A stretch of 64,000 bases of DNA from Massospora cicadina (lineage: Eukaryota > Entomophthoromycota > Entomophthoromycetes > Entomophthorales > Entomophthoraceae). Positions within the stretch are counted from its first letter, which is position 1. Each line of letters opens with the position of its first letter. Below the pieces are notes generated by a model. The model saw only the letters and a program-made list of their open reading frames with translations. It was not told the DNA's origin and did no database searches. This document shows positions 11,430-23,067 of the stretch, one piece after another. The translations under genes were made by a program, and so were the position numbers. The stretch spans positions 340,689 to 404,688 of the forward strand of contig JAKSZP010000013.1 in NCBI GenBank assembly GCA_022478985.1. The letters are read 5' to 3'.

Positions 11430-12700
11430 AACTTTTCTAAATCATTTTCAACTCGTTCCAGAACCAATTAAGCGCACTGGCGTCAGTTTTTTGATTATGT
11501 TGGGATTTCTAGTCCAGGTTTTGGACTCATAGAAACTAAAACGAGCATCCATGTTTGTAAATATTTTGTTTCATCTCATTGAGGCATTCATTAGTAAATT
11601 TTATGAAGCCTTAGACATTTTCCAGTATAGTATAGAGCTTCTAAGGTAATGAAAGGGTTGATGGGGGTTTCTGTAAAAGTGAAATTCACATCTGCAAGCA
11701 ATATTTTTGATTTTCTGCTGAATGTCCTCTAAAGTCTTGGTTATTTGCCATTTCAGGGGTCCTTAGGAATTTTAGCCAGAGGAGCAGTGTTCCCAGGAGG
11801 CCTCAGGGCGCCAGGGGGCCCTCTGGAGCCAGGTCATTCTTATAAGCCTCCACAGAGCCATAGTGCCCTTTGGTACACTCAGAACCCACTGGATCCTTGG
11901 GCCCGTGGGACCCCTAAAGACTATGTCCCTTTGGTACTGGAGCTGATTGAACAAGCCTATATGCGAACCAATCCATGGGTCAAGATAAATTCCAAAGTTA
12001 GGGTTTGGCTGACAACCTCTTATTTGGCATTTTGAATGTACTCATTTACTTCAGAGACTACACCCTTCAATCACTAAGTAAGGTGGGTATCCATATACCA
12101 GCATTTTAAGTGTCAAGCAAAGTAATTTAATCTCTGTAATTTTTATTTAGGCGGCGGTTGTCCTAAATAGCATCTGGATTGTTATGGATTATGCAGAGGC
12201 AGCTTCAAAGAATTTGACAGATTGTGATTATGCTATGCACTGATCCTAGCTGGCGTAGTATTTCTTGGTGATGTAAATCCACCACTTGGAGTAGGCGGTC
12301 AAGAGCCAAATAGAAATATTCCAGAGGTAAAGCTCTGCTACTTCAACTATCTCATTTTTGGATAAGTCAACCAAGTCATAGAACATTCACATATAGAAAG
12401 AGACAGTGTAAGTTCATAAATGGCTAAAATGGGTTTTTGAGGAGTAGTTCTCATCAATTAACTGTATAATCATATTGGCTATGTTGTCAATTTGAAGGTA
12501 GACCTTACTAGTGTTCAGCATGGGTAGGTTGAGCTCAAAGGTTGCCTGGAATTCTAGGCTTTCAGATTGAATTAAGTGTACCTTTAGTTTTGATTATTAA
12601 ACCATTGATTAATTATTCTCTCCCCATTGGGAAGAGAAGATCTACTATTACCATTATCTTCCATATTTTATGATTTACTTTTCACTTTTACAGCTTGGGC
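11430..12700 (-). other. 5' leader/Gag N-terminal region of E2, no clear domain
   Basis: Between the recognisable Gag block and the primer-binding site I see no conserved motif. A slightly GC-richer 60-codon minus-strand frame lies at 11772-11954, but it has no family resemblance I can name. Confidence 0.35.
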
Positions 12701-12702
12701 TT

Positions 12703-12720
12703 GCCTGTAGTGAGCACAAG
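12703..12720 (-). promoter_or_regulatory. Primer-binding site of E2
   Basis: The minus strand reads CTTGTGCTCACTACAGGC directly inside the 5' LTR. Closely similar sequences sit at the same position in the elements at 47352-53435 and 43701-58718 (GGTSCTCACTACAGGGG), so the three elements probably use the same tRNA primer. I cannot name that tRNA. Confidence 0.6.
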
Positions 12721-12722
12721 AT

Positions 12723-13180
12723 TTTGTCTTTTAACAATTTAAACTGAAGTCAAGAAGGTTGGGTGCCCAGAGCCATGGGAACAGAATCTGGGAAGGGTCT
12801 TTGTAATGGCTTGGTTCTATACAATAAATAAAGAGAAATGTTGGTGTAGCACTTTCATTTCTATAGGGATCAGTATTAATGCAATATCCTGGGTTACAAT
12901 ACTTATTTTTTGTAACTATGTAAATAAGTATAGGGATAATTCTTTTAAGGAGATAAATGTTACTTTTTATTGTCAACCGCTTTCAAGATTTATGGGATGA
13001 CTAAGGGCTTTATGATGGATGGGGCTCTCAAATCTCTGTCATTCAAGATCTTTACCTCTCATCCAATATGATGGGTTGAGCCATGACCTTTCATCTTGGA
13101 TCAGCTTTGGGATTTATAACCTCCCATTGTGATAAGGCTCTATCTTCAACCTATGGGGATAGGAAGCGAAATTTGCACGC
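12723..13180 (-). repeat. 5' LTR of E2 (approximate ends)
   Basis: Partner of the LTR at 5797-6270. Shared blocks include GGTTGGGTGCCCAGAGCCATG, shown here with one mismatch, the GCAATATCCTGGGTTACAA block and the GCTTTCAA...TTATRGGATGA block. The outer edge near 13180 is uncertain. Confidence 0.6.
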
Positions 13181-13439
13181 CACTTCTTGAGGTCACCCTT
13201 TTAAGCTCAGGGTGCTGTTTTGGGAGTTTTTGTGCTGATTAGTTTAAAATATGACGTCATATTTTAAGTTGCTAATAGCGGTGCTAAGCCTAAATTGTTG
13301 GTTATTTTAGCTATTAGGTTGATTTTAAATTATCAATTATATTTTATATATAATCTATTCAGTACTTCAAATTTATAAATTGGTGGGTAATTCTTACTAA
13401 TGAATTAATTTTAAATTTTTAAAAATATTTTATATATAC

Positions 13440-13740
13440 ACTTTTCAGTGAATCAAGTCTATCATGAAACTAAGCTGAAACTGATTCCAATTGGAATTTA
13501 GACAAGGATTAAGTAAATTGGTTAATGATTTGATTTTTAATTTTTTATAAAAATTTATATCTACTCTATCATTGAATCAAGTCTATCATGAAACCAAGCT
13601 GAAGCTGATTCCAATCAAAATTTTAGAAAAGATTAAGTAAAATAGAATAAGCTATATTCATCAAATCTATCACAAATCAAAGCTGAAAAAGACTTCAATC
13701 ATAATTTTAAATAAAAATTAAATAAATAGAACAAGCTATA
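13440..13740. repeat. Short tandem array, three diverged units
   Basis: The block TCAAGTCTATCATGAAACYA, followed by AGCTGAARCTGATTCCAAT and a TTAAGTAAA stretch, occurs at about 13453 and 13577, and in more diverged form at about 13660 (ATCAAATCTATCACAAATC). Spacing is roughly 124 and 83 bp, so the third unit is shortened. No coding potential is seen. Confidence 0.65.
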
Positions 13741-14689
13741 TTCAAAGGCAAATTTAAGTAAGATAATTATTTAAGCTCACTTCAGTTTGAGCCTCTTGCT
13801 ACTAGGTAAAGTCAAGTCAGTTTTTTGGCTTATTTCTCAAGATTTACACCACATAAATACAAGGTTAGATGACTATAACTTATTGAAACTTTTCTAACAA
13901 CCTAAACTAATAGATTTGTTATTCTGTTATCAATATCAACAAAAGTTTTATTTCAAAGGTAATTAATTTTTAGTTATTATAAGTTTAAAATTCCTCAGGA
14001 ACTTTGGGTAAGGGATGACTATGACTGTGTTGGTTTGCACCAATGCCCCAAACTGAGATAGCAAATAGCAAGGCAGTCCATAGAGTTCCTGGCCTATCAT
14101 ACGCCATGCATGGAGGTTTTCTGGGTTTTATCCTCCTTTCTCATTAATTTGAATCCCCTTCATCTGTGCGTTACTGTCCTCAGGTCGGCCCACCTCAAAA
14201 TAAAAAAGGTTAAAATTCCTTAAATTCCTTTCATTGATTCAAAGCTTACCTGTTGCCAATCAGATCTTGAGATTTTGTTAGCAGAGTAACTTAAATTTAT
14301 ACAATCTATCTTTACTACCCCCCTTTCTTACAAAATAATATCCAATCAGAGATATATGGAGTAATAAAGGTTTAGTAAAATTAATTCTCCAATTCTATAA
14401 TACTATTTATTAATTCTATAGATGATTTGACACCACATAATTAAATTTAATTAGTATATATAGGTATTTAAACTTACTCAAAAATTATAACCACTAAAAA
14501 ACATATAATTTAATCTCCACTGATGAGCTTGACATTAATTATTGTTATATATTGATTCCATAAAACTTTTAATAATATTAGGTGTAAATAGCTAGAATAT
14601 TTTTAGGTAAGCATATCTGCTTTAAATATATAGATAGACTCTGTATTATAATATGTAAATAGTTCAAAACATTAATTATATTAGGGATG
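13741..14689. other. AT-rich intergenic DNA without a gene
   Basis: No protein motif is readable on either strand. A segment near 13935-13975 (TATTTCAAAGGTAATTAATT) resembles a unit of the tandem array that starts at 14690 and may be an outlying copy. A GC-richer patch at 14000-14190 is unassigned. Confidence 0.45.
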
Positions 14690-15213
14690 ATACCCCCAAT
14701 TAAATTGCATAACTATAATTTTAACTCAAAGGTAAGCACTTTAATAGTTTCAAGTTATTTTAACAAAATATTTACTGTTTTTTCACTAACTACTAAATTA
14801 AAGAAAAATATTCAATAGATTGTTATTTCCAATATCCCCACTTAAATTACAGAACTATAATTCAAACTCAAAGGCAAGCATTTTTTAGTTTTTGGTTATT
14901 TATGATTTTTAAAAGGTTTTCTAGATAGTTGTTTTCATTATCCTCATTTATATTCCAGATTTAGAATATAGTTTTAAGGTAAGCACTTTTTAGTCTTTGG
15001 TTATTTAAGGTTTAGTAAAAAGATTCTCTAGATAGATATTTTTATTACCCTCACTTAATTCACAGAACTATAATTTCACTACAAAGTTAAGTACTTTATA
15101 GTTTTAGGCAATCAAGATTTAGGGAAACATTCACTAGATTGTTGTTTTGATTATCCTGGCTTAAATTTAAGAAGTGTAATTTTGATTCAAAGGTAAATAC
15201 TTTGTGTTTTTGG

Positions 15214-15227
15214 TTTTTTAGGATTTA
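15214..15227. repeat. Target-site duplication, left copy (LINE at 15228-17561)
   Basis: TTTTTTAGGATTTA, identical to 17562-17575 (14 bp). Confidence 0.85.
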
Positions 15228-17561
15228 TTTAACTGAGGCAAGCTGACCAGGGGACAGTCATTACCAAGTATGTGTGAAAACGAAGTTAGATAAAATTGGG
15301 CACCCTGGGGTACTAAGGTTACCCCTGTTGCCAGCGGGACTGCCAGGTATGGGGGGTTGGTGCGCTACTCTGAGGGGGTTTCCCCTGCTATGGAGCAGGT
15401 GTGAAGGAAGGGGTCTGTGCAGAGGAACCAAAGTGGGAACCATGATTCTATGAGCGCTTGTTGCCTTGGCCTCATATATCCATAGAGCCAGGCTTGGAAG
15501 TGCTCCAATAAGTGGACGTGGAACTTTTGATAACCCCCATGGATGGTTGGGACCATGCCCTTGAACGCATCTAAGGCAATGGTGTGGATTGTCCACATTG
15601 CAATTGGTATCATTAGGGTGGCTGGAGGGTAGATGGGATTTGTAACATAATATGGAGCACAAGGAGGCTATTTGATATAATTAATTCCCGCTCGTTTTGG
15701 AGCTTAAGCAGGCGCGCGACTTCCTGCCATATGGCTTTGGATGGCAGCATGTTTCTAGGCGGTGATGTATGGAGCCCTCCCCTCCACATACTGCACAGGT
15801 TGCATGGAGGGAATTGGAGTGGTCCGCCGTCCTATAGGTCCTTCTCAGATGGCTCCAGGCGTTGGCTCTTACCCTCAGCTGTAAGAGTGGGTGGTGCGTC
15901 ATTCTCCACACTGCCTTCTGTGTGGTTAAGTTGTAGGGGATGTCCAACGCATCTAGGTATTCAATTCTAGCAATGGTTGGGGTCATAGAAAGCATGTCTC
16001 TCTGGGGGTGGTTTTCTGGATTTCTTAATTTGAAGTGGGGGCTGGGTTGTCCCCTTCCCTAAACAGTGCCAGTGTTCTCTACGGTCCATCCCATGCAGCG
16101 GATGGTTCAGAAGATGCATTTGAAGTGAGGGGTGGTTCCATGCAGGCCCGTTGCAGTAGGGTCTTTAGCAAGGTATGATAGTAGTCTGGGTGGGCTATGT
16201 GGGTTGGTTAATTTGAGCACCTGTTCAAAGTTAATCATCGCTGCCCTGGACCAGTGTTGTTGTAGGAGGCCTGGGGCAAGGACTTCCTTTATCCAAGTAC
16301 CCAGGATGCGGTTGGCAGTGGCTCTCAAAATTTATTAGTCCCATGCCTCCACTTGAGCGTGGACCAAAGAGTGTTTTTATCTGTATGGGAGGATGAGATC
16401 CAGGCCACAGCCAGCCCTGGATGAGCGCGCGGATTGAGGTTATAAAGGTGGGTGAAAAGGCAATCACGTGGGCAGGGTACCATAGTATTGGGAGGATGAT
16501 TGAGTTAGCAACTGTTACTCGCCCCGTTAGTCCTGGGGATCTTCCCTTGAGGGAGGCGACGCGGTTGGATACCCACTGTAGTAGGTTGCTTTCCATTGTC
16601 TCATTGGCATATCCCCCTGTTTCCAGCCATATCCCAAGGTGGTGGACAGGAGTGGTAGTGGGAGGTGATGCAAAGGGTAAGATGAGTGGGTTTTTCCTTC
16701 ATATGGGGGTATGAGGTCCTGGTGTTGTAGCCCAGTTGTTAGTGTACTTGCCTAAGATAATGATTTCTGTTTTCCTTTTATTGAGCGATGCGTTGCTCAC
16801 CATGGAGTATTCCTCTAGGGTGCGTTCCAGATGTCAGGAATCATTGTTGTTAGCTATACCTGCCATGCAGTCATCCACAAAGGCCATTATCTTGACTGTT
16901 GGCTGGCCTTGTGCAGTTATGCCCGTGAGGCATGAGTCAGTTATGCAAAGGAGTGATCAAAACTGAAATTATACAGCAGTGGGCTGAGGGGTCCCCTTGT
17001 TTGAGCCCTCTGTGTGGTGTGATCTTGTTAGTTAGGAAGCCAGGGCCAAATACAGCCATGGTTGCAGATTCTGTAAGGAGCATCGCCCAGTTTATGAATA
17101 TGGGTGGGAGAAGAAAGCGTGTAGGCATTCCTTTAGGTATGGCCAACTAACATGGTCATATGCCTTTTACTAGTCTAAGAAGACCAGAGCTCCAGTTGCT
17201 TTGGACTGACATATGTTTGCAACAGGGTGTATGTTGTTCCAGATTGAGCGCCCTGGTTTAAACCCAAACTGGTTGGGTGATAGAACGTCAGAGGCTATTG
17301 CGCCTAATATGGCTGCTAAAATAATTGTTAAAATTTTTGTACCAGTATTAGAAATTGCAATTGGATGCCAGTTGGCCAGGTCCAGTTTGTCACCCTTCTT
17401 ATACAGGGTTATGACATATGATTCATGTCCACCAGGTAGGAGGCGTGTTTCCAGAAAGCACTGGTTCATAGATGCCAATAGGAGGGGATCAATTTGCTGA
17501 AAACATTTTTTGTAAAATTTGTAGGGTATCCCATCGGGCCCTGGGCATTTTCTACATAGTA
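15228..17561 (-). mobile_element. 5'-truncated LINE (family 1)
   Basis: This 2.3-kb minus-strand element begins inside the RT gene and runs to a LINE 3' tail. It is bounded by a perfect 14-bp duplication, so it is a 5'-truncated retrotransposition product. Its proteins are clearly related to, but distinct from, those of the two full-length LINEs at 17785-28799. The 3' tail on the minus strand contains GTCCCCTGGTCAGCTTGCCT, shared with the SINE at 23227-23507. Confidence 0.9.
15270..17520 (-). pseudogene. LINE reverse transcriptase and C-terminal zinc-finger region, truncated (family 1)
   Basis: Starting near 17520 the minus strand encodes RT blocks LYKKGDKLDLANWHPIAISN, PNQFGFKPGRSIWNNI, GALVFLD, GLKQGDPSAH and the catalytic region MAFVDDCMAGI (usual form FADD). 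After several frame changes come a thumb region (KGRSPGLTGRVTVANSIILP) and a C-terminal segment with a CAVCGGEGSIHHRLETC zinc-binding motif at about 15830. Last comes MWTIHTIALDAFKG, also found in the full-length LINEs. The reverse transcriptase would copy element RNA at the nick; this copy is broken by many frameshifts. Confidence 0.85.
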
Positions 17562-17575
17562 TTTTTTAGGATTTA
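17562..17575. repeat. Target-site duplication, right copy (LINE at 15228-17561)
   Basis: TTTTTTAGGATTTA, identical to 15214-15227. Confidence 0.85.
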
Positions 17576-17770
17576 GGAAAAATATACTAAATTGTCATCT
17601 TCATTATCTACGCTTAAAATGTAGGTTATAATTTTACTGCATAAGTAAGCATTTTAAGATTTTCTATTTATAAAAAATTTATAAAAAGATTCTCATTTTG
17701 ATGTTTTATTATTCTGCACTTAATTTGTTAATTATAATTTCAATGCAAAGATAAGCACTTTTTAGTTTTT

Positions 17771-17784
17771 AGTTATAAAAGGTT
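17771..17784. repeat. Target-site duplication, left copy (LINE at 17785-23053)
   Basis: AGTTATAAAAGGTT, identical to 23054-23067 (14 bp). Confidence 0.9.
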
Positions 17785-17798
17785 ACTTTTCTTTCTCG

Positions 17799-19151
17799 TT
17801 GCAAACACTTTTGCAACCTATTCAATTCAAGACTAAATCTAGTTTGATAATCTCACAGAGGAGATTAGTCTGCGCCCATGTCAGGGAGCAGTTGGGCAAG
17901 CAAGGTAAGAGGAGCAGGCGGAAGGCCCGCGGCCACCAACGTTCAAAAACGCCGCTGAGAATCCAGCAGAATAGACAAAAATCTCAAAAACTGGAAGTCA
18001 CTATTTTCCTGGAGATACTCGCATGGCAAGCACGATGCAACCAGTACATCAACACGCCACACTCCCAACCACTTTTGTCAGTGAAATTCAGAGTCCGCAT
18101 GTTTCTGGACATCCAAAAAACGGCCTTATGGGAAAAAATTTTGTGAAGATGTACACAAAATTTCCCAACCGCGGTGTACGTTGCACCTCACTCCATGTCA
18201 CGTGGTTGGCTGGACCTAGGTTTCGAAAGCAAAATAGTAGCAGATGAGGCTGCAGCGGTGCGCATAGTGGTCAACCTCCCCAAAGGGCAATGGGTCATCG
18301 GAACTAAATGCACCAGATGGACAAAATCAAACCAAATTTTCCTCACGTTTGACTTTTTGGCTACTATGATAAAGCGTGACATTTTGGAGCAACATCTGAA
18401 AGATGGTCTCGTCATATACGGCGAAATACAATCTTTCAAAATGCAACTCTTCATGCTGATGCCACATCTGTGTACCAGCAAAGCCATTGCAGTTCTGACC
18501 CCAACTGAGGAGATCGTGAAGGACCTAACCCATATCCCACACTCCACTTTTATTGACATTGCAGGGCATACCACCCACCCATTCTGGGTAACCGTGGACA
18601 GCGCGCCCCCCAGTTGCACCTACTGTGACGCATTTGGCCATAAGGCGCATGCATGCCCCATCAAGGAGGGCGTCACATTCCAAGAGCACCCCTTGGCGGC
18701 CATGGCCAGCGGAGAGGCGCACTACAAACCAACCGCAAGCACCAAGGAGGCTTTCCTGTGGGAAGCACAAGGCTGCTACCTACTGGTAAAGCCCATCTCC
18801 CCACAGGAGCGGAAGAAGGCCAAGCAGGCCCATAGGGCCACGGCCAAGGAAGCGGCCAAGGCTACCACCACCATCCCATACTCACAACACCAGGAGGACA
18901 TGGAGACCTTCTCAGCAGAAGCGACTTGGGAATCCATCATCCAATCAGATTGGGAAGCCCATGCCAAGCGGGCCACTAAATCTGAGGATCTGATGAGAGA
19001 TTCAATCTCACCCAATTGCTGCACCCAAGCTCCGGTTGAAACTGACTTGAGACCTATCCCAACTGAAAAAAAAATTTTTAACCCGCTCAACGGTGCACTG
19101 AACTCATCCTCACCACAAAAATTTGTCCGACGTTGGGAAAACAAAAAGTGA
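17799..19151 (+). pseudogene. LINE ORF1: RRM-like and CCHC zinc-knuckle protein, one in-frame TGA (copy a)
   Basis: One frame runs from ATG at 17799 to the stop at 19149-19151, interrupted only by a TGA at 18144-18146; the downstream part alone is 325 codons. The basic N terminus (KRSRRKARG) is followed by an RRM-like stretch (NQIFLTFDFLA, then CTSKAIAVLTP). Next are HPFWVTVDSAPP and the zinc knuckle CTYCDAFGHKAHAC, which fits CX2CX4HX4C. An Ala/Lys-rich helix (ERKKAKQAHRATAKEAAK) follows. Such proteins coat the LINE RNA. The same TGA occurs in copy b. The start codon is simply the first ATG of the frame. Confidence 0.8.
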
Positions 19152-19296
19152 AGGCCAAAGCCAATGCGACTCTTTCCACAAAAATTAACAAAAACCCTGA
19201 TAGCGTTGCTGCTAACACCCACGCTGCTGTGAAAGCCCGTGGGGACCTTGAAGAGGCTGGTGGGCCTGGGGGCCCACCCCTCACACCTAAGGTGCA

Positions 19297-20339
19297 ATGG
19301 GGGAAATTTTCACTCTAGGGACGTTGAATATCACTGGACTCAAGGCCTCCCTATCCTGGGCTAGGAAATTGAGTTTTTTACAACACAATTTACCTGTGGA
19401 TATCCTGGCTATCCAGGAGTCCCACTGTCCACGAGGTTCTGAGGAAGCTTGGAAAACAATGCTCCTCCCATCCCTATACTTTTGGTCAAAGCACTGTGGG
19501 GTGCTAATTCAGAAAATAATTTTTTCAAATTCACATCCTCAGAAACATTCCTAAATGGCTGAGTGCTTGTCATCACCTTCTCGTGGGCTGACGTTGTGCA
19601 CGCAATTGTCAGTATCTATGCCCCAAACAGTGCACATGAGCGTCAGGAATTTTTCTCGTCAGTTGAATCCCTCCCGCTACCCCCTGATTCTTTCTTAGTT
19701 GGCAACATGAACTGTTGGCTAACCTCACCAATGGACCGGTGGCCTCCCTCACCCCACGCCCCACAGGGTCATGTAGAACTACGCGTTCTAAAAGCCACCC
19801 TTGGGTTAATGGATGCACTGCCACAACATGCCCCACTGCTCAAAAACATGACATGTCCCCATGTCCACAACAGCCAATTAAGGTCCATGACCCGCATCGA
19901 CCTTATTCTAACTCTGGCGAAATTCCAACCCCACAACTCCCACTTCAAAACAACAAAAATGGAATTATCTGACCACCGACTGGTCTTGATAACCTACCAC
20001 TTACCCATCACAGTTACAAAGGCCCCACATTGGTGCAAAATCCGCCCCCCCGAGCTCATATCGCCAGGATTTTCCATGTGGGTGGAAGAGGCAACTTTGG
20101 CAAAATCATTTGTTGCACCATTTTGCATGGACCCCATTTCCACATGGGCAACTTTCAAAGAGGACACCATCCACCACTATCGCCATCTCTCCTCCAGATG
20201 CTCACAAGCCATATCAGCGGTTATCTCATGCGCTCTGGCGGGATTGGCCCACTTGGAGTCCAACATTTCAGCCACAGGATACAGCCCTGCATGGGGCTGG
20301 AAGTGGCCAGAGGCAGCCGCCCACCTCAACGCACTCTAA
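19297..20339 (+). pseudogene. LINE endonuclease domain (AP-like), frameshifted (copy a)
   Basis: The N terminus reads LGTLNITGLKASLS, then LPVDILAIQESHC, the first two motifs of LINE apurinic-type endonucleases, including the catalytic glutamate in QESH. After a one-base deletion near 19520 and a TGA at 19560-19562, the second frame gives VSIYAPNSAHERQEFF, VGNMNCWLTS and RIDLILTL, ending in ELSDHRLVLITY. These correspond to YAP, GDFN-like and SDH catalytic motifs; the usual GDxN is here GNMN. The domain nicks target DNA to prime reverse transcription. Confidence 0.85.
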
Positions 20340-20650
20340 AGGCAACACAAACATCAGGTTTGTGTCCAGTACAGGGCCACATGCATCACTAAAGACGACA
20401 TGTGCACCGCATACTTCTTTAAAAAAATTTTCACACCACGCCAAAGTGTGGCCTGCACACAGGTGCGAAGATCGGATAATTCCATTGCAGACATACCAGC
20501 CAAAATGGCAATTGAAATGACAAAATATTACTTCAAGTTATACTGAGCTGAACCAATTCAGCCAGCCAAAATGGCGGAATTTCTTGACTGAGCTCATATC
20601 TGCACCATATTCTGATACACGGAAATAATGAATTTAATTACTCCAAATGA
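20340..20650 (+). pseudogene. Linker between endonuclease and RT (copy a)
   Basis: The region corresponds to the polyprotein linker between endonuclease and RT and is frameshifted. No separate domain is visible. Confidence 0.5.
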
Positions 20651-20653
20651 ATT

Positions 20654-22152
20654 ATGGACAGCCATTTTGTGGTGTGCCAAACAGAAAATGCCCAGGCTCA
20701 GATGGCATTCCATGAGTTCTACAAAAAATATTTCAAAAAAATATCCCCATTGCTGCTAGCCTCACTTAACCAAAGCCTTTTAGAAACGCGCCTCCTACCA
20801 GGAAGACATGAGGCCTTTACTGTCACACTCTTCAAGAAAGGGGATAAGCTTGACTTAGCCAACTGGTGCCCCATTTCTCTAACAAACACAGACACCAAAA
20901 TTTTAACAGAAATCATGGATAACCGTTTAGGGACTGTAGCATCTGCCACCATCTCCCCAGAACAATTCGGTTTCATCCCCAGAAGGTCAATTTGGGATAA
21001 CGTGCACTCCGTGGCTAATGCATGTCAGTCCACAGCCTCTGGGGCACTGGTATTCTTGGACCAACAAAAGACCTATGATAGAGTAAACTGGGAATACCTA
21101 AGGGCCTGCCTCCATCAATTTCGCCTTCCCCCCCGCTTCATAAACTGGGTAATGCTGCTCACGGAATCTGCAACAATGGCAGTGCGTGGCTCAGGCTTCC
21201 TAATGGAAGTAGTCCGCCCTCAAAGGGGCTTGCGACAAGGGGACCCCCTCAGCCCACTCTTATACAACTTCAGCCTTGACCCACTACTGCGAAATGTGAA
21301 TGCCCAACTCACTGGGGTCCATGTGCCAGGCCAAACCCCAGTCAAGATGATGGCATTTGCAGATGATTGCGTGGTGGGGGTGTCTAATAACAAAGATGCA
21401 CGCGCGCTTGAAGCCCTCATCCAGGAATATTCCCAGGTAAGCAACGCGACACTGAACGCCTCCAAAACCAAAATCATCCTCCTTGGTAGGTTTCAGAACT
21501 GCTGGGCCCCAGCAATTAGTTCCCACCCGGCCCATCTGCTCGCCCACGTCCACGCCTTACTAACTCAACACACACCGCTCCACTGGTGCTCCCCTTCGTG
21601 CCACGTCCTACCATAGGACCGGTGCGCCATCTGGGCGTGTGGATAAAGGAAGGCGGATATGCGTCATCAGTAATGGAGTGCCATATACTGGACAACGTGA
21701 CGAAGCGAATTGCCTCTCTCAGAGCCCACCCTACTACCCTCACTGGCAGGGTTGTTCTTGCCAACTCTATGCTCCTATACAAAGTCTGGTTCAGAGCCCA
21801 CGCCATCCCCTTCTCCCCAAGCTTCTTCAAATCCCTGTATGCTTTGCTGCAAGGATGGCTTTGGTCAGGCCGCCCTCCACCAGTACGGCCAGAGGTCATG
21901 TTTGGCCCTCATCATCAAGGTGGCATGGGCCTGCTTGACTTCAAAGCCCAAGCTGCCAAGATCCTGGGCACCTGGATCGCGGCCATCACCGCTCCTACAC
22001 TCCCATCCCAACACTGGTCCCGCGCGGCCCACTCCAACTTCTCCCTAGCCTTAGGCCTCAACAATCCATCAAACCCCCACTCCCTAATGAAATACCTCGC
22101 ATCAAACACATTGGCCACAGGTCCTCACGGAACTAAAACCCACTACAAATGA
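20654..22152 (+). pseudogene. LINE reverse transcriptase (copy a)
   Basis: The frame from 20654 to 21616 and an overlapping one from 21586 to 22152 cover RT. Motifs in order are KKGDKLDLANWCPISLTN, EQFGFIPRRSIWDNV, GALVFLDQQKTYDRVNWEYL, RPQRGLRQGDPLSPLLY and the catalytic MAFADDCVVG, followed by the thumb (LTGRVVLANSMLLYKVWF). A single frameshift near 21600 separates palm and thumb; copy b reads through here without a shift. The catalytic FADD box is intact. The frame ends in HYK at a TGA (22150-22152) that copy b shares. Confidence 0.9.
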
Positions 22153-22272
22153 ATCCTACTCTCCATGCGAAGCGCAGAGTGGAGAATTTGTATTAGTGGA
22201 CATACAACCTGAAGAGGCCGCCCCTCTCCTCAGTTCACACAAGAGGTACAGGGGCTACCCATCCATGATGGC

Positions 22273-22960
22273 GTGATCCCCATTCGACCCCATGTCCTAT
22301 CTGGGGTGGACTACCTGGACATGATGGACATCCCTTATTCCACTGAGACCCAAAAGACTATCTGGAAATATGCACACCATCCTCTGTTGCAGCCTCAAGT
22401 CTTCTTTCATGTGTGGCGCTGCCTGAGGAGGGTGTTTCGTACAGCTGAGCGCTCTAATGCTTTACACTCATCCTGTGTCGTTTGTGGCCAGTATGGAACG
22501 CTGTTCCACCGCCTGGAGAAGTGCCCCACCTCTAAAGTGATATGGCACGAAGTTCAACGTCTGCTGGCCCAGGATCAAATGCATCCCTTCAGTCTTTCAA
22601 GAGATATGTTTTCTTAATCAATGGCCTCCCCCTTCCACCCTCCCTCCGTGCTCTGGTGGTTGCAATCACCATGTGGACTATCCACACGATTGTCTTGGAT
22701 GCCATCGCTGGCTCCATCCCCACCCTCCCAAAAGCTGTCCACAGATTCCAGTCTCATTTGGTGGACCACTTTCAAGCGTGGATGTTTGGATACCTCCCAC
22801 CGCGTCGCTGACAGCTGGTCTCCTCCTGGTTCCCAGTCTGGTTCATCAAATCAGACCCCTTCCTCCACACGTGCTCAATAGTTGGTACGGCCCCTTCACA
22901 CGTTCCTCCCCCTCCCCATAAGTGGCGTTCCCGCTGGCAACAAGAGATAGCATCACTTCT
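22273..22960 (+). pseudogene. LINE ORF2 C-terminal CCHC zinc finger region (copy a)
   Basis: The same frame as RT reopens at 22273 and contains LDMMDIPYSTETQ and the zinc-binding motif CVVCGQYGTLFHRLEKC. A frame change near 22600 leads to MWTIHTIVLDAIAG and DHFQAWMFGYLPPRR, with a TGA at 22809-22811, then SSWFPVWF. C-terminal zinc fingers of this kind help LINE proteins bind their RNA or target. Copy b carries the same frame change and the same TGA. Confidence 0.75.
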
Positions 22961-23053
22961 CTGGGGTGCCTCCCCTGGTACTAAGTTTGTCTTTCTTGAG
23001 TCATATTCGGAAGTGTCCATCCCATGGTCAGCCTTCCCCACAATAAATTTAAA
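22955..23053 (+). promoter_or_regulatory. LINE family 2 3' tail (likely RT recognition site)
   Basis: The last 100 bases include GTCCATCCCATGGTCAGCCT and end in CAATAAATTTAAA. The core resembles the 3' tails of the SINEs, LINE family 1 and the ORF1-only elements (consensus GTCCCCTGGTCAGC). That it is the RT recognition element is an inference from known SINE/LINE pairs. Confidence 0.6.
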
Positions 23054-23067
23054 AGTTATAAAAGGTT
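23054..23067. repeat. Target-site duplication, right copy (LINE at 17785-23053)
   Basis: AGTTATAAAAGGTT, identical to 17771-17784. Confidence 0.9.

Larger units (their letters stand above)
5797..13180 (-). mobile_element. Degenerate Ty3-type LTR retrotransposon E2, LTRs on both sides
   Basis: Two related segments, about 5797-6270 and 12723-13180, flank a minus-strand internal region with Gag, protease, dUTPase-like, RT, RNase H and integrase remnants in that order. Shared blocks include GGATGCCCAGAGCCAT (GGGTGCCCAGAGCCAT in the right copy) and GCAATATCCTGGGTTACAA. A primer-binding site lies directly inside the right LTR. LTR divergence is obviously high, so the insertion is old. LTR edges are approximate. 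Confidence 0.75.
17785..23053 (+). mobile_element. Full-length LINE (family 2), copy a
   Basis: This 5.27-kb element lies within a perfect 14-bp TSD, inside the ~107-bp tandem array. Order: ORF1 (RRM-like region and CCHC zinc knuckle), AP-like endonuclease, RT, C-terminal CCHC zinc finger, then a 3' tail (GTCCATCCCATGGTCAGC) with a short AATAAA-type end. The 5' end (ACTTTTCTTTCTCGTTGC) is identical in copy b at about 23538-28799, which supports full length. Its architecture fits Tad1-like or related fungal LINEs; the clade is not assigned. Stops and frameshifts disable it. Confidence 0.9.

Noticed and set aside
13200..15230. CRISPR-like or centromeric array
   Set aside because: Units are diverged, without unique spacers between near-identical repeats, and too few to argue for a centromere from this window alone.
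18144..22811. Alternative nuclear code with TGA as tryptophan
   Set aside because: The residues aligned to these TGAs in the related LINE are Gln or Cys, not Trp, and frameshifts and other stops are also common, so decay or CpG deamination is simpler.
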